From Pelagibacterales bacterium SAG-MED34 (GTDB lineage: Bacteria; Pseudomonadota; Alphaproteobacteria; Pelagibacterales; Pelagibacteraceae): a stretch of DNA of 47,070 nt. The stretch covers positions 1 through 47,070 of the forward strand of contig JACWEE010000004.1 in NCBI GenBank assembly GCA_014653665.1, read 5' to 3'. The translations under genes and the position numbers were made by a program. The notes beneath the pieces are model-generated. The model was not told the DNA's origin. It made no database searches and saw only the letters and a list, made by a program, of their open reading frames with translations. Below, in pieces: positions 26,411 through 34,430 of this stretch (the first letter of the stretch is position 1; every line of letters begins with the position of its first letter).

Positions 26411-27166
26411 TTATTTTTTTTGGAGTTTAGTTAGCTTACCAACAAGATAAAAATAAAGTCTATCAGGAATTATTTTCAAAAACTTTAATATTAAAGTTAA
26501 TTGTTTTGGAAAGTGAATTTCAAAACTCTTTTTATTAATTAATCCATCATAAATTTGATTAGCAGAATATTCTGGTGTTTTAAGAAATGGCATTTTAAAA
26601 TTATTTTTATCTGTCATAGGAGTTTTAATAAATCCAGGTGAAACAAGGCAAACTCTTACTCCATATCTTCCAAAATCAAAATAAAGACTCTCTGCAAGAT
26701 TGTTTAAAGCTGCTTTAGAAGGACCGTATCCAGTTGAATTGGGTAGACCTTTATATCCAGCAATAGAAGAAACTATTGTAATTATGCCATCTTTTTTATT
26801 TCTAAAATGATCTTCAACTGATTTGATACAATTTAGAGTTCCAAAAAAATTAATTTTAAAAACTTTCTCAATTTGTTCTACATCAATCTCTCTTTCCTTT
26901 TTAGGATCCCAAGTACCAGTAGAAAAAAAACAAATATCTAAATCTCCAAAGTCTTTTTTTATAGTTTTAGTGACTTCAAAACATTTTTCTTTATCATTTA
27001 CATCTAAAGGATAAGCTTTAATACTTGGATAGTTATCCTCTACCTCTTTTAAAATATTTTCTCTTCTTCCGGATATGGCTACGTTCCATCCTTGATTTGC
27101 AAACTCAATTGCAACTGCTTTCCCTATACCAGTTCCACCTCCGGTTATCCAAATTACTTTTTTCAT
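26411..27166 (-). CDS. Short-chain dehydrogenase/reductase of the lipid cluster
   Basis: A 251-aa classical SDR. The cofactor site is WITGGGTGIGKAVA (about 6-19), and the catalytic set is Ser of IVSSIAGYKG with YGPSKAALN (Y-x3-K). A basic, hydrophobic C-terminal segment (LKIIPDRLYFYLVGKLTKL) may bind membrane, as in SDRs that act on lipids or quinones. It converges with the DUF3833 gene and starts 38 bases from the small divergent membrane protein. The substrate is unknown; an oxidised acyl intermediate is possible from context. Confidence 0.83.
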   Translation of the reverse strand: MKKVIWITGGGTGIGKAVAIEFANQGWNVAISGRRENILKEVEDNYPSIKAYPLDVNDKEKCFEVTKTIKKDFGDLDICFFSTGTWDPKKEREIDVEQIEKVFKINFFGTLNCIKSVEDHFRNKKDGIITIVSSIAGYKGLPNSTGYGPSKAALNNLAESLYFDFGRYGVRVCLVSPGFIKTPMTDKNNFKMPFLKTPEYSANQIYDGLINKKSFEIHFPKQLTLILKFLKIIPDRLYFYLVGKLTKLQKK

Positions 27167-27204
27167 CTATTTTTCATTGTTTTATTACATATATTTCTGT
27201 CGAC

Positions 27205-27498
27205 ATGCGACAAGAATTGAATAGTATTAATTATATTGAGAACTATATCAACAGTATGTTCAAGATTATAATCGTATATGAGCTAATTTTCGTCGCGTTT
27301 TGGAATGTTCTTTACTATTCTAATTCAGGAGTAGAGAATTGGTTCCAAGAAAAAATTTTAACAGCCATCTTTGTGTTTCTATCTACAATGGCTTTAGGAT
27401 TAACTTTAATATATGTAATTTACTATAGTTTAAAGATTACTGGGCTATCAAAAATTTTAAAATCTCTTAAGGATCCTAGAAAAAGTAAGACGCAGTAA
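27205..27498 (+). CDS. Small two-helix membrane protein, unknown
   Basis: A 97-aa protein with two membrane segments, about residues 18-37 (MFKIIIVYELIFVAFWNVLYY) and 50-75 (ILTAIFVFLSTMALGLTLIYVIYYS), and a basic C-terminal tail (LKDPRKSKTQ). I do not recognise the family. I start at the ATG at 27205; the open frame extends further upstream but would overlap the SDR gene start. Its stop touches the stop of the DUF2256 gene on the other strand. Position suggests membership of the lipid/light cluster, but nothing in the sequence shows a function. Confidence 0.6.
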   Translation: MRQELNSINYIENYINSMFKIIIVYELIFVAFWNVLYYSNSGVENWFQEKILTAIFVFLSTMALGLTLIYVIYYSLKITGLSKILKSLKDPRKSKTQ

Positions 27499-27627
27499 TT
27501 AATTACTCGAGGCACACCTTTTTGAACAATATTTAACTTTATCCCAATTAAGTTTCCACTTTTTTCTCCATGCAAAAGGCTTATTACATACTTTGCATAC
27601 TTTAGTTGGTAAGTTTTGTTTTTTCAT
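27499..27627 (-). CDS. DUF2256-family small zinc-ribbon-like protein
   Basis: A 42-aa protein too short for most gene callers. It reads MKKQNLPTKVCKVCNKPFAWRK and continues with KWKLNWDKVKYCSKRC. The pattern is C11-x2-C14 and C34-x3-C38 around a W-R-K-K-W core, which matches DUF2256 closely. The two Cys pairs probably bind one zinc ion. DUF2256 genes are commonly next to photolyase/cryptochrome-like genes, as here. The start overlaps the end of the DCC-protein gene by 26 bases, so the two are likely coupled. Function is unknown. Confidence 0.85.
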   Translation of the reverse strand: MKKQNLPTKVCKVCNKPFAWRKKWKLNWDKVKYCSKRCASSN

Positions 27628-27973
27628 TTAATTGTTTTCTGTTTTTTAAAAATAAGAAAAATGCAGCAATTTCATACAAATAATGAAAAATAATGAATAA
27701 TGGTTTAATTGAAAAAATTTTAGATAGGATTTTATATTTTGGAATTTTTGACCAAATTAAAATAAACGCTTTGGCTCCTCCAATAACTTCACCATCATTT
27801 ATTACATGCAATCTTCTGAGTAACTCTTTTTGTGACTTAGATGTTATTTTTATAGCCTCATCATTATTTGTAATATCTATCCACTCCAAATCACTATTTG
27901 CAATTTTTTTATAGTGATTAATTTCCATTCTACAAATATTGCAAGAATCGTTAAAATAAACTTTAATTCCCAT
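27602..27973 (-). CDS. DCC-family thiol-disulfide protein (DUF393)
   Basis: A 123-aa protein starting VYFNDSCNICRMEINHYKK, with the D-x-x-C-x-x-C signature (Cys11 and Cys14) of the DCC family, then a hydrophobic C-terminal helix region (PLFIIFHYLYEIAAFFLFL). The LRRLHVINDGEVIGGAKAFILIWSKIP stretch is also family-typical. It is probably a thioredoxin-fold redox protein at the membrane. It overlaps the photolyase-like gene by 11 bases upstream and DUF2256 by 26 bases downstream, forming a three-gene minus-strand operon. Confidence 0.85.
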   Translation of the reverse strand: MGIKVYFNDSCNICRMEINHYKKIANSDLEWIDITNNDEAIKITSKSQKELLRRLHVINDGEVIGGAKAFILIWSKIPKYKILSKIFSIKPLFIIFHYLYEIAAFFLFLKNRKQLNEKTKLTN

Positions 27974-29459
27974 AAGTATTATATTTAATAAATTTATTAG
28001 CCTCTGATAATATTAATTTTTTTCTATCTTCTTTCATTTTATCAAAAATTCTTACCATCATAGAGAGTCTTGGATTTTTTAAAAAAAACTTTCTATTTCT
28101 ATCTATGAAACGCCAGTAAAGACCATCCATAACATTACACCAATCACCTCTCTTAAAATCCATCATCTTCATAAAATAACTTGAGCCACAGATATAAGGT
28201 TTAGTTGCAAAAATTCCACCATCGCTAAATAAACCCATGCCATAAACATTTGGGACCATAACCCAATCAGATGAGTCCACAAACATCTCCATGAACCATT
28301 TATATACTGATTTTGGTTCAACTTCGCATAAATTCATAATATTTGATAATATCATTAATCTTTCAATGTGGTGCGACCAACCAAATTTGTCAGCATTTTT
28401 AATTGCATGATCCAAAGGATCCAAACCAGTGTTACCATCATAAAATGTGTCTTTCATTTTTCTAGTATGTTTAAAGAAATTTCCACTTTCCATTTCTTTA
28501 CTAAAATTTTGATATATACCTCTCATAAACTCTCTCCAACCAATTATTTGTCTTATATAACCTTCTAAAGAATTTAGTCTCACTCCTTTACTGTGGTGAT
28601 AAGTCATAATTTTTTGAATGATTATATCTGGCGTTATTAATCCCAGATTTAAATACGGACTGAGAGCACTGTGAAATAAAATATTATTTTTTTGATCAAC
28701 TGCATCTTCGTAATCACCAAATAGCTTTAACTTATCTTTAATGAAGAAATCTAATAATTTTAAAACATCTTTATATTCAGTTGCAAACCAAAATTTATTG
28801 GTATCACCTGGATGTTTACTAAATAATTTTTCAATAATTGGTTTTAATCTTTTTGTGTGGATAGTCTCTTTAATTGTAGGAAATTTAGGTATTAAAGTAT
28901 TTTTTGGTAATTTTTTTCTATTGTCTTCGTCAAAACTCCACTTACCTCCTTCTGGTGTACCATCTTTGTTTAACAAAATATTTAATCTTTCACGCTTTTC
29001 TTTGTAATACTTAGCCATAAAGGGTTTTTTTGTTTTAGTTAAATATTTTTTAAAATCTTCTCGACTATCTAAAAACATTGGAGATCTAATTATATTCCAC
29101 TGAATATTTTGTTTTTTTAAAAAATTATTTATTTTTGTTTCAAAAAATTTATCCTCTATTTCGAAACTAGTTACTTCTTTTATCTTATTCGTCTTTAATA
29201 TTTTTTCTAATTTCGTCGTATAATCTTTTTTAAAATCAGTAGAATCAATTTTTGAATAATTTAACTTAAATTTATTTTCCTTCAATTTATCTGCATAAGA
29301 TCTCATTGAAGATAAAAATAGTAGAATTTTTAATTTATGATGTCTTTCATATGTACATAATTGGTAGTCTTCTGACATAAAAAATAGGTGGTCTTTTTTG
29401 AAGCGGTCGAGATTTTTTAATGGAAATAACTGATTTCCAAGTATAAAAAATAATTTCAT
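27963..29459 (-). CDS. Deoxyribodipyrimidine photolyase-related protein (cryptochrome/photolyase superfamily)
   Basis: A 498-aa flavoprotein of the photolyase-related (DPRP) branch, which includes FeS-containing PhrB/CryB proteins. It starts with LFFILGNQLFPLKNL, has an antenna-type N-terminal half and a FAD-binding C-terminal half with REFMRGIYQNF, SHHIERLMILSNIMNLCEVEP, FVDSSDWVMVPNVYGMGLFSDGG, and DGLYWRFIDRN. FeS members have a CxxC in the segment after KPY; here that region reads KPYICGSSYFMKMMDFKRGDWC, with no CxxC. A cluster is therefore doubtful. The role is probably light-driven DNA repair or blue-light sensing. Only ten bases separate it from the divergent SDR. Confidence 0.87.
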   Translation of the reverse strand: MKLFFILGNQLFPLKNLDRFKKDHLFFMSEDYQLCTYERHHKLKILLFLSSMRSYADKLKENKFKLNYSKIDSTDFKKDYTTKLEKILKTNKIKEVTSFEIEDKFFETKINNFLKKQNIQWNIIRSPMFLDSREDFKKYLTKTKKPFMAKYYKEKRERLNILLNKDGTPEGGKWSFDEDNRKKLPKNTLIPKFPTIKETIHTKRLKPIIEKLFSKHPGDTNKFWFATEYKDVLKLLDFFIKDKLKLFGDYEDAVDQKNNILFHSALSPYLNLGLITPDIIIQKIMTYHHSKGVRLNSLEGYIRQIIGWREFMRGIYQNFSKEMESGNFFKHTRKMKDTFYDGNTGLDPLDHAIKNADKFGWSHHIERLMILSNIMNLCEVEPKSVYKWFMEMFVDSSDWVMVPNVYGMGLFSDGGIFATKPYICGSSYFMKMMDFKRGDWCNVMDGLYWRFIDRNRKFFLKNPRLSMMVRIFDKMKEDRKKLILSEANKFIKYNTYGN

Positions 29460-29469
29460 TAATTATTAT

Positions 29470-30180
29470 ATGTCAGAAAAATATCTAATTGTCGGTGCGA
29501 CAGGTTCTATCGGATCTAATTTAGCAGAGCAATTGAACTTTTCTGGCAACAAAGTTCATTTAGTTGGTAGAGATGAGAGCCAACTAGAAAAATTATCTGA
29601 AAAGTTAAATTCTCAATATACCGTTACAGATGTATTAGATGATGGATTTGTAGATAAGATAAAATCAGACATTTCAGACATTAAAGGTTTAGCTTACTGT
29701 GTTGGATCAATTGATTTAAAGCCTTTGAAGATGGCAACTGAGAATGATTTTAATAAATGTATGAAACTTAATTTTTATTCAGCGGTAGACTTAATCAAAG
29801 GATATCAAGATAACCTAAAACAAAATAATGGTTCAATTGTTTTATTTTCAACAGTTGCGGCTCAAAGAGGGTTTACAAATCACTCAATAATAGCATCAAC
29901 CAAAGCAGCCATTGAGGGACTCACTGTGTCATTAGCAGCTGAATTTGCTCCAAACATAAGAGTTAACAGTGTTGCTCTAAGTTTAACTAATTCTAAGATA
30001 GCTCAACCAATGTTAAAAAATACAGCAATCGCTCAAGGAATAGCTAAAGCCCACCCACTTAAAAGACTAGGAGAGGGTAAAGATGGAGCAGCTTTAGCAA
30101 AATTTTTACTTACCGAGGAAAGTTCTTGGGTAACGGGTCAAATAATTGCAGTTGATGGTGGAAGATCGAAACTTTCATAA
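29470..30180 (+). CDS. SDR-fold oxidoreductase lacking the catalytic Tyr
   Basis: A 236-aa Rossmann protein. The cofactor loop YLIVGATGSIGSNLAEQL (residues 5-22) and CVGSIDLKPL are normal. In the catalytic region, FSTVAAQRGFTNHSIIASTKAAIEG, the Y-x3-K motif reads I-A-S-T-K, so the Lys remains but the Tyr is Ile. Such proteins may use another acid or act as NAD(P)-binding scaffolds. It ends with the usual VTGQIIAVDGG. It diverges from the photolyase-related gene and is followed two bases later by a dehydrogenase gene, suggesting an operon. Confidence 0.83.
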   Translation: MSEKYLIVGATGSIGSNLAEQLNFSGNKVHLVGRDESQLEKLSEKLNSQYTVTDVLDDGFVDKIKSDISDIKGLAYCVGSIDLKPLKMATENDFNKCMKLNFYSAVDLIKGYQDNLKQNNGSIVLFSTVAAQRGFTNHSIIASTKAAIEGLTVSLAAEFAPNIRVNSVALSLTNSKIAQPMLKNTAIAQGIAKAHPLKRLGEGKDGAALAKFLLTEESSWVTGQIIAVDGGRSKLS

Positions 30181-30181
30181 A

Positions 30182-31246
30182 GTGAAAAAAATAATATACG
30201 TTTTAATTCTTCTTTTAGTATTTGGCTCAAAATCGTATTCACAAAACTTCAAACTAGAAAAATTAGTAAAACTAGATGCACCTTGGGGGTCTTCTTTTAT
30301 TAATGATAGAGAAATAATTGTTACAGAAAAAAGTGGAAAAATAAAAATTGTAAATATTTTATCTAAGGAAATTAAAGAAATTAGTCATCAACTTAATTTT
30401 GTTGTCCATGGCCAAGGTGGCTTATTAGATATTATTCATAAAGACAATTATATTTGGATTTCATATACTGAAGATAGAGGTGGATATAAAACTAGCACTT
30501 CTATTGCAAGAGCAGAATTTAATAAAAAACAATTAAACTTTAAAAATATTTTTCAAGCAAATCCCCCGATAGACTCTGGTTATCATTTTGGATCAAGATT
30601 AGTTATCAAAGATAATTTTATATTTGCTTCTGCGGGTGAGAGAGGACAAGGCATGATTGCACAAGACGCTTCAAAGCATCCAGGCAGTGTTATAAGAATT
30701 CATTTAGACGGAAGCATACCAAAAGATAATCCAAAGTTTGAGGGAATGGTAGATTGGTTGCCAGAGATTTATCAAATTGGAATTAGAAATCCTCAAGGGA
30801 TGGCACTTTCTGAATTTGATGGAAAAGTTTACATGAGTAATCACGGTGCAAAAGGTGGAGATTGGTTTGGAGAAGTTAAAAAAGGTGAAAATTATGGATG
30901 GAAAATTTTAGGATGGGGAGGAACCAATTATTCTGGAATTCCAATTGGCCCAAAATGGAAACCTGGATTTACAAAAGCCATTCAATATTGGGTACCCTCA
31001 ATAGCAACTAGTGCAATAACTATTTATAAAGGTAAAGAATTTAATGAGTGGAATAGTCATGCCTTGATCACTTCGCTAAAAGACAAATCCTTAAGAAAAT
31101 TGATATTTGATGACTTATCAAATGTAAAAGAAGAGGTTATTTTTAAAAATAAAATTGGAAGAATAAGAGATATTCAGGTTCATCCGACGAATGGAAAAAT
31201 TTATTTTTTAAGTCAAGATGCTTTATGGTTAATGCAAAGAAAATAG
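30182..31246 (+). CDS. Periplasmic PQQ-dependent sugar dehydrogenase (Asd/glucose-sorbosone type)
   Basis: A 354-aa six-bladed beta-propeller of the soluble aldose dehydrogenase family. A signal peptide (IIYVLILLLVFGSKSYSQ) follows a GTG start at 30182, two bases after the SDR stop. An ATG at 30146 in the same frame would place 12 polar residues before the signal and overlap the SDR, so GTG is preferred. Family blocks are GQGGLLDI, SGYHFGSRLVI, GERGQGMIAQD, HPGSVIRIHLDGSIPKDNP, QIGIRNPQGMA and HGAKGGDWFGEV. It is probably a sugar or alcohol oxidase feeding electrons to the respiratory chain. No PQQ synthesis genes are in the window. Confidence 0.87.
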   Translation: MKKIIYVLILLLVFGSKSYSQNFKLEKLVKLDAPWGSSFINDREIIVTEKSGKIKIVNILSKEIKEISHQLNFVVHGQGGLLDIIHKDNYIWISYTEDRGGYKTSTSIARAEFNKKQLNFKNIFQANPPIDSGYHFGSRLVIKDNFIFASAGERGQGMIAQDASKHPGSVIRIHLDGSIPKDNPKFEGMVDWLPEIYQIGIRNPQGMALSEFDGKVYMSNHGAKGGDWFGEVKKGENYGWKILGWGGTNYSGIPIGPKWKPGFTKAIQYWVPSIATSAITIYKGKEFNEWNSHALITSLKDKSLRKLIFDDLSNVKEEVIFKNKIGRIRDIQVHPTNGKIYFLSQDALWLMQRK

Positions 31247-31261
31247 TATATATTTAAGTTT

Positions 31262-32365
31262 ATGGATGATGTCGTCATAGTTGGTGGAGGTATAATAGGT
31301 ACTGCAACTGCCTACTTTTTATCAATGGAAGGTAGAAAAGTTAAGGTAATAGAGAGAGACCCTACATATAAGACTGCCTCATTTCCTTTATCTTTAGGTG
31401 GATTTAGAAGACAATTTTTTCAAAAAGAAAACATACTTTTAGGTAAATTTGCTAGAGAATTCATTTTTAAAATACCAGAATTATTAAAAACAAAAAAAAA
31501 TCCAAACCCAACAGCAAGCATGGTTCCTAATGGATACCTTTTAATGTTTGGACCAGAACATGCAGAAGAACAATACCGAGCATTAGAAAATCATAAAGAA
31601 TGCGATGCTGGTACAAAAAATATTAAAGGTTCAGAATTAAATAAAATTTTTCCATATATAAATAACGAAGGTATAGAGACAGCTACATATACTGATAACA
31701 AAAGCGAGGGTTGGATTGACCCTTTTATGTTTCATAGTGCTTTAAAAAGTAAAGCAATTGAGTTAGGTGCAGAATTTTTAAAAGGTGACATTAAAAATTT
31801 GTCTGAGATAAATGCAAAAACTATTATTTCTGCGGCAGGGTGCTGGACTAAAGAATTGTTATCAGATATCCCAGTAGAGCCACAAAAGCACACTGTATTT
31901 AGAGTAAAATGTCCAAAACATTTTCCTGATATGCCATTAACTGGAGATTTAACAACTGGTGTATATTGGAGACCAGAGGGTAAAGAATTCTTAGCAGGTT
32001 CACCTATATCTGTATTCGATGCGAATGATTTAGAACCAGCATGGAATGATTTTGAGGAATTAGTTTGGCCTGCTCTGGCAAAAAGAGTCCCAGCCTTTGA
32101 AGAACTTAAATTAACTGGTGGTTGGGCAGGATTTTATGATTGTAATAAACTTGATAACAACGCAGTTGTTGGCAAACATCCAAAATATGAAAACGTTTAT
32201 TTAGCTTCTGGTTTTACCGGAAGAGGTTTAATGCAGGCACCAGGTATTGGAAGAGCTTTAACTGAATTGATTACAACAGGTAGCTATCAATCAATAGATA
32301 TCAGTGTTTTTGATGTAGAAAGAGTTTTGAAAAGTAACGCAAGACCTGAACCTTACGTTTTATAA
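31262..32365 (+). CDS. FAD-dependent oxidoreductase (DAO family)
   Basis: A 367-aa enzyme of the D-amino-acid oxidase/glycine oxidase/sarcosine oxidase group. The FAD-binding GGGIIGTATAYFLSMEGRKVKVIER is at about 7-31, LGGFRRQFF follows, and the C-terminal VYLASGFTGRGLMQAPGIGRALTELI closes the FAD site. Group members oxidise the C-N bond of amino acids or N-methylated amines. The mid-part, GWIDPFMFHSALKSKAIELGAEF, is typical. A sarcosine- or dimethylglycine-like substrate would suit a SAR11 bacterium, but nothing here identifies it. It ends with a six-base overlap on the small convergent membrane gene. Confidence 0.82.
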   Translation: MDDVVIVGGGIIGTATAYFLSMEGRKVKVIERDPTYKTASFPLSLGGFRRQFFQKENILLGKFAREFIFKIPELLKTKKNPNPTASMVPNGYLLMFGPEHAEEQYRALENHKECDAGTKNIKGSELNKIFPYINNEGIETATYTDNKSEGWIDPFMFHSALKSKAIELGAEFLKGDIKNLSEINAKTIISAAGCWTKELLSDIPVEPQKHTVFRVKCPKHFPDMPLTGDLTTGVYWRPEGKEFLAGSPISVFDANDLEPAWNDFEELVWPALAKRVPAFEELKLTGGWAGFYDCNKLDNNAVVGKHPKYENVYLASGFTGRGLMQAPGIGRALTELITTGSYQSIDISVFDVERVLKSNARPEPYVL

Positions 32366-32539
32366 TTTTTTAATATAAACTCCTAGTATTCCGTTAAATA
32401 TAGATACACTTAATATTAACAATTGTCCTTTAAATGAGTAAAATTCAAAGGATGGATAAAAACTTATGCCAATCGAAAAAAAAAGATAAGTTAACACAAA
32501 AGGCCGATAAAATTTTTTTATAAAATTTGAAATTTTCAC
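32360..32539 (-). CDS. Small membrane protein, 59 aa, unknown
   Basis: An open frame read on the minus strand, starting with GTG immediately after the TAA stop of the EamA gene (TAA-GTG) and ending inside the last codons of the convergent FAD oxidoreductase gene. It translates to a 59-aa protein with two hydrophobic segments: VLTYLFFSIGISFY (about 15-28) and LLILSVSIFNGILGVYI (about 40-56), and basic ends. It fills a gap that is otherwise unexplained, in a genome with almost no non-coding sequence. I do not recognise the family. Confidence 0.55.
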   Translation of the reverse strand: MKISNFIKKFYRPFVLTYLFFSIGISFYPSFEFYSFKGQLLILSVSIFNGILGVYIKKL

Positions 32540-33388
32540 TTACTTTCTAGTAGCAATATAAACACCAATTGTTGCAAGTATAAACCCTGTTATATCAACA
32601 TTGGATAATTTTTCTCCTAAAAATAAATAAGCCATCACAGCTGTTGTAGGTGGAACAAGAAAAAATAATGTTGAAGTTTTACTTACTGAACCTGCTTTAA
32701 TTAAAAACATTAAAATCGTAAATGCTCCAAACGACACTAGTATTATTTGATGTGTCATTCCTAATATAAATCCTGTTGTAAAATTTATGTAAGGAGACTC
32801 AAATATTGACATTAAAATTAAATTAAAAAAGCATCCTCCAAAAGCTTGAAATCCATTATTGACTGATAAAGGTACATTGCCACTTAGTTTTTTTTGCCAC
32901 AAGGTTCCTGTAGTGATTGCAGCAAGGGCAATAAAACAAGTTACCAATCCATCTTTAGGAAACTCAGCTCCAAAATCCACCCCAAGTACTAGCAACGAGC
33001 CTACAAACCCAAACACAATACCAACCCACTGCCTCCATCCTATAATCTCCTTATAAATTGGTCCTGACAATAAATTAGTTAAGATAGGTTGAAGAGTAAC
33101 TATTAATGCTACAACACTTGCAGGAACTCCTACATGAAAAGCGTACCAACAACCACCAAGATATAATCCATGAAACAATACACCGGTAGTTATACTTTCT
33201 AATACATGCCTTACTTTTGTAAAAATTATCTCTTTTTTAATTAATGCAAATAAAAAAAAACCTACAGTTACAATTCCAAATCTGAATGCAAGTGCAGCAA
33301 AAGGTGATGCGTTCTGAACTATTATATCACCTGAAATGAATGCAGATGACCACAATAGTATAAATAGCAAAGGAAATGTTTTAATCAT
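32540..33388 (-). CDS. EamA-family (DMT) transporter
   Basis: A 282-aa protein with ten hydrophobic segments in two EamA halves. The N-terminus LLFILLWSSAFISGDIIVQNASPFAALAFRFGIV is characteristic, with an LQPILTNLLSGPIYKEIIGWRQWVGIVFGFVGSLLVL boundary at the end of the first half and FLVPPTTAVMAYLFLGEKLSNVDITGFILATIGVY closing the second. The likely role is uptake or export of an amino acid or other metabolite. It shares its strand with the MDR reductase upstream and the small membrane ORF downstream. Confidence 0.86.
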   Translation of the reverse strand: MIKTFPLLFILLWSSAFISGDIIVQNASPFAALAFRFGIVTVGFFLFALIKKEIIFTKVRHVLESITTGVLFHGLYLGGCWYAFHVGVPASVVALIVTLQPILTNLLSGPIYKEIIGWRQWVGIVFGFVGSLLVLGVDFGAEFPKDGLVTCFIALAAITTGTLWQKKLSGNVPLSVNNGFQAFGGCFFNLILMSIFESPYINFTTGFILGMTHQIILVSFGAFTILMFLIKAGSVSKTSTLFFLVPPTTAVMAYLFLGEKLSNVDITGFILATIGVYIATRK

Positions 33389-33421
33389 TTATTAAGGATT
33401 TATAGTCACAAATTCTTTAAA

Positions 33422-34429
33422 CTAAATTTTGACAAGCATTTTGCCAATATTTTTACCATTTAATAAATCAATAAATGATTTTGGAGCATTCTCTATTCCT
33501 TCGTAGATAGTTTCTTTAAATTTTATTTTGCCATCCACCAACCATTTTGACATTTCAGTTTCAAATGGCTCTTTTTCATTATCGTGATCAAAAATAAGAA
33601 ATCCTTTAATAGTAAGTCTTTTTACTAAAACATAAGCCATATTTTTTAAACCAGAACCAGGATTTGTTGCATTCATCTGTGAAATTCGTCCACAAATCAC
33701 TATACGACCGTATGTTTTCATTTGAAAAATAGCAGACTCTAAAAAATCTCCACCAACATTATCGAAATAAAGATCAAAACCATCAGGACAAATTTCTTTG
33801 AAATGTAATACAAGGTTTTCTACCTTCTTATAATTAAAAGCATGATCAACTTTTAACTCATTTTTTAACCAATCAACTTTTTCATCAGACCCAGTGCTCG
33901 CAATAACTTTACATCCAAGATTTTTTGCAATTTGACAAACTGTAGATCCAACACTACCTCCAGCAGAAGAGACTAATATAGTTTGCCCAGATTTTAATTC
34001 ACCGTGTTTGAAAAGTCCAATGTAAGCTGTATGCCCCGTCATTCCAAGTGGACCTAAATACGACTGTATAGGTATATCTATTGGTTTTAGTTTCTTAAGT
34101 TCATCAGAACTACAAACAAACTTATCTCTCATACCAAGACTGCTAAATACTAAATCTCCAACACTAAAATCTTTATCATTTGAGAGTTCTACTTTACCAA
34201 TAGCGTACCCTTCCATTTCTTCACCAATTTTAAATGGTGGTTTATAATTTTTTCTCTCAGTCATTCTTGCACGCATGTATGGATCAACTGATATCCATGA
34301 ATTTGATACTAAAATGTTTTTGTCTACATTAACTGAAATTTCTTTTGATTTTATTTCAAAATCTGTTTCTTTTGGTAATCCGGTTGGAATATAATTTTTT
34401 AAAGATACGTATTTACTGACCACAGACAT
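33422..34429 (-). CDS. NADP-dependent oxidoreductase, MDR superfamily (leukotriene B4 dehydrogenase/CurA-like)
   Basis: A 335-aa zinc-free medium-chain reductase. The nucleotide site VSSAGGSVGSTVCQIAKNLGCKVIASTGSDEKVDWL has the AxxGxxG pattern. Other family blocks are VDPYMRARM, PLGMTGHTAYIGL, FDLYFDNVGGDFLESAI and GRIVICGRISQ. No catalytic zinc ligands (Cys-x-Asp and His-Glu) are seen, as expected for alkenal/one reductases such as YncB. It probably reduces reactive alpha,beta-unsaturated carbonyls formed during lipid peroxidation. It starts one base from the msrA stop, so these two stress genes likely share a message. Confidence 0.85.
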   Translation of the reverse strand: MSVVSKYVSLKNYIPTGLPKETDFEIKSKEISVNVDKNILVSNSWISVDPYMRARMTERKNYKPPFKIGEEMEGYAIGKVELSNDKDFSVGDLVFSSLGMRDKFVCSSDELKKLKPIDIPIQSYLGPLGMTGHTAYIGLFKHGELKSGQTILVSSAGGSVGSTVCQIAKNLGCKVIASTGSDEKVDWLKNELKVDHAFNYKKVENLVLHFKEICPDGFDLYFDNVGGDFLESAIFQMKTYGRIVICGRISQMNATNPGSGLKNMAYVLVKRLTIKGFLIFDHDNEKEPFETEMSKWLVDGKIKFKETIYEGIENAPKSFIDLLNGKNIGKMLVKI

Positions 34430-34430
34430 T

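Noticed and set aside
30146-30181. ATG at 30146 as start of the sugar dehydrogenase
   Set aside because: It would put 12 polar residues ahead of a clear signal peptide and overlap the SDR gene; the GTG at 30182 fits better.
32859-33056. 65-codon plus-strand open frame within the EamA gene
   Set aside because: Shadow of the transporter frame; Ser/Thr/Pro-rich with no start signal or neighbours.
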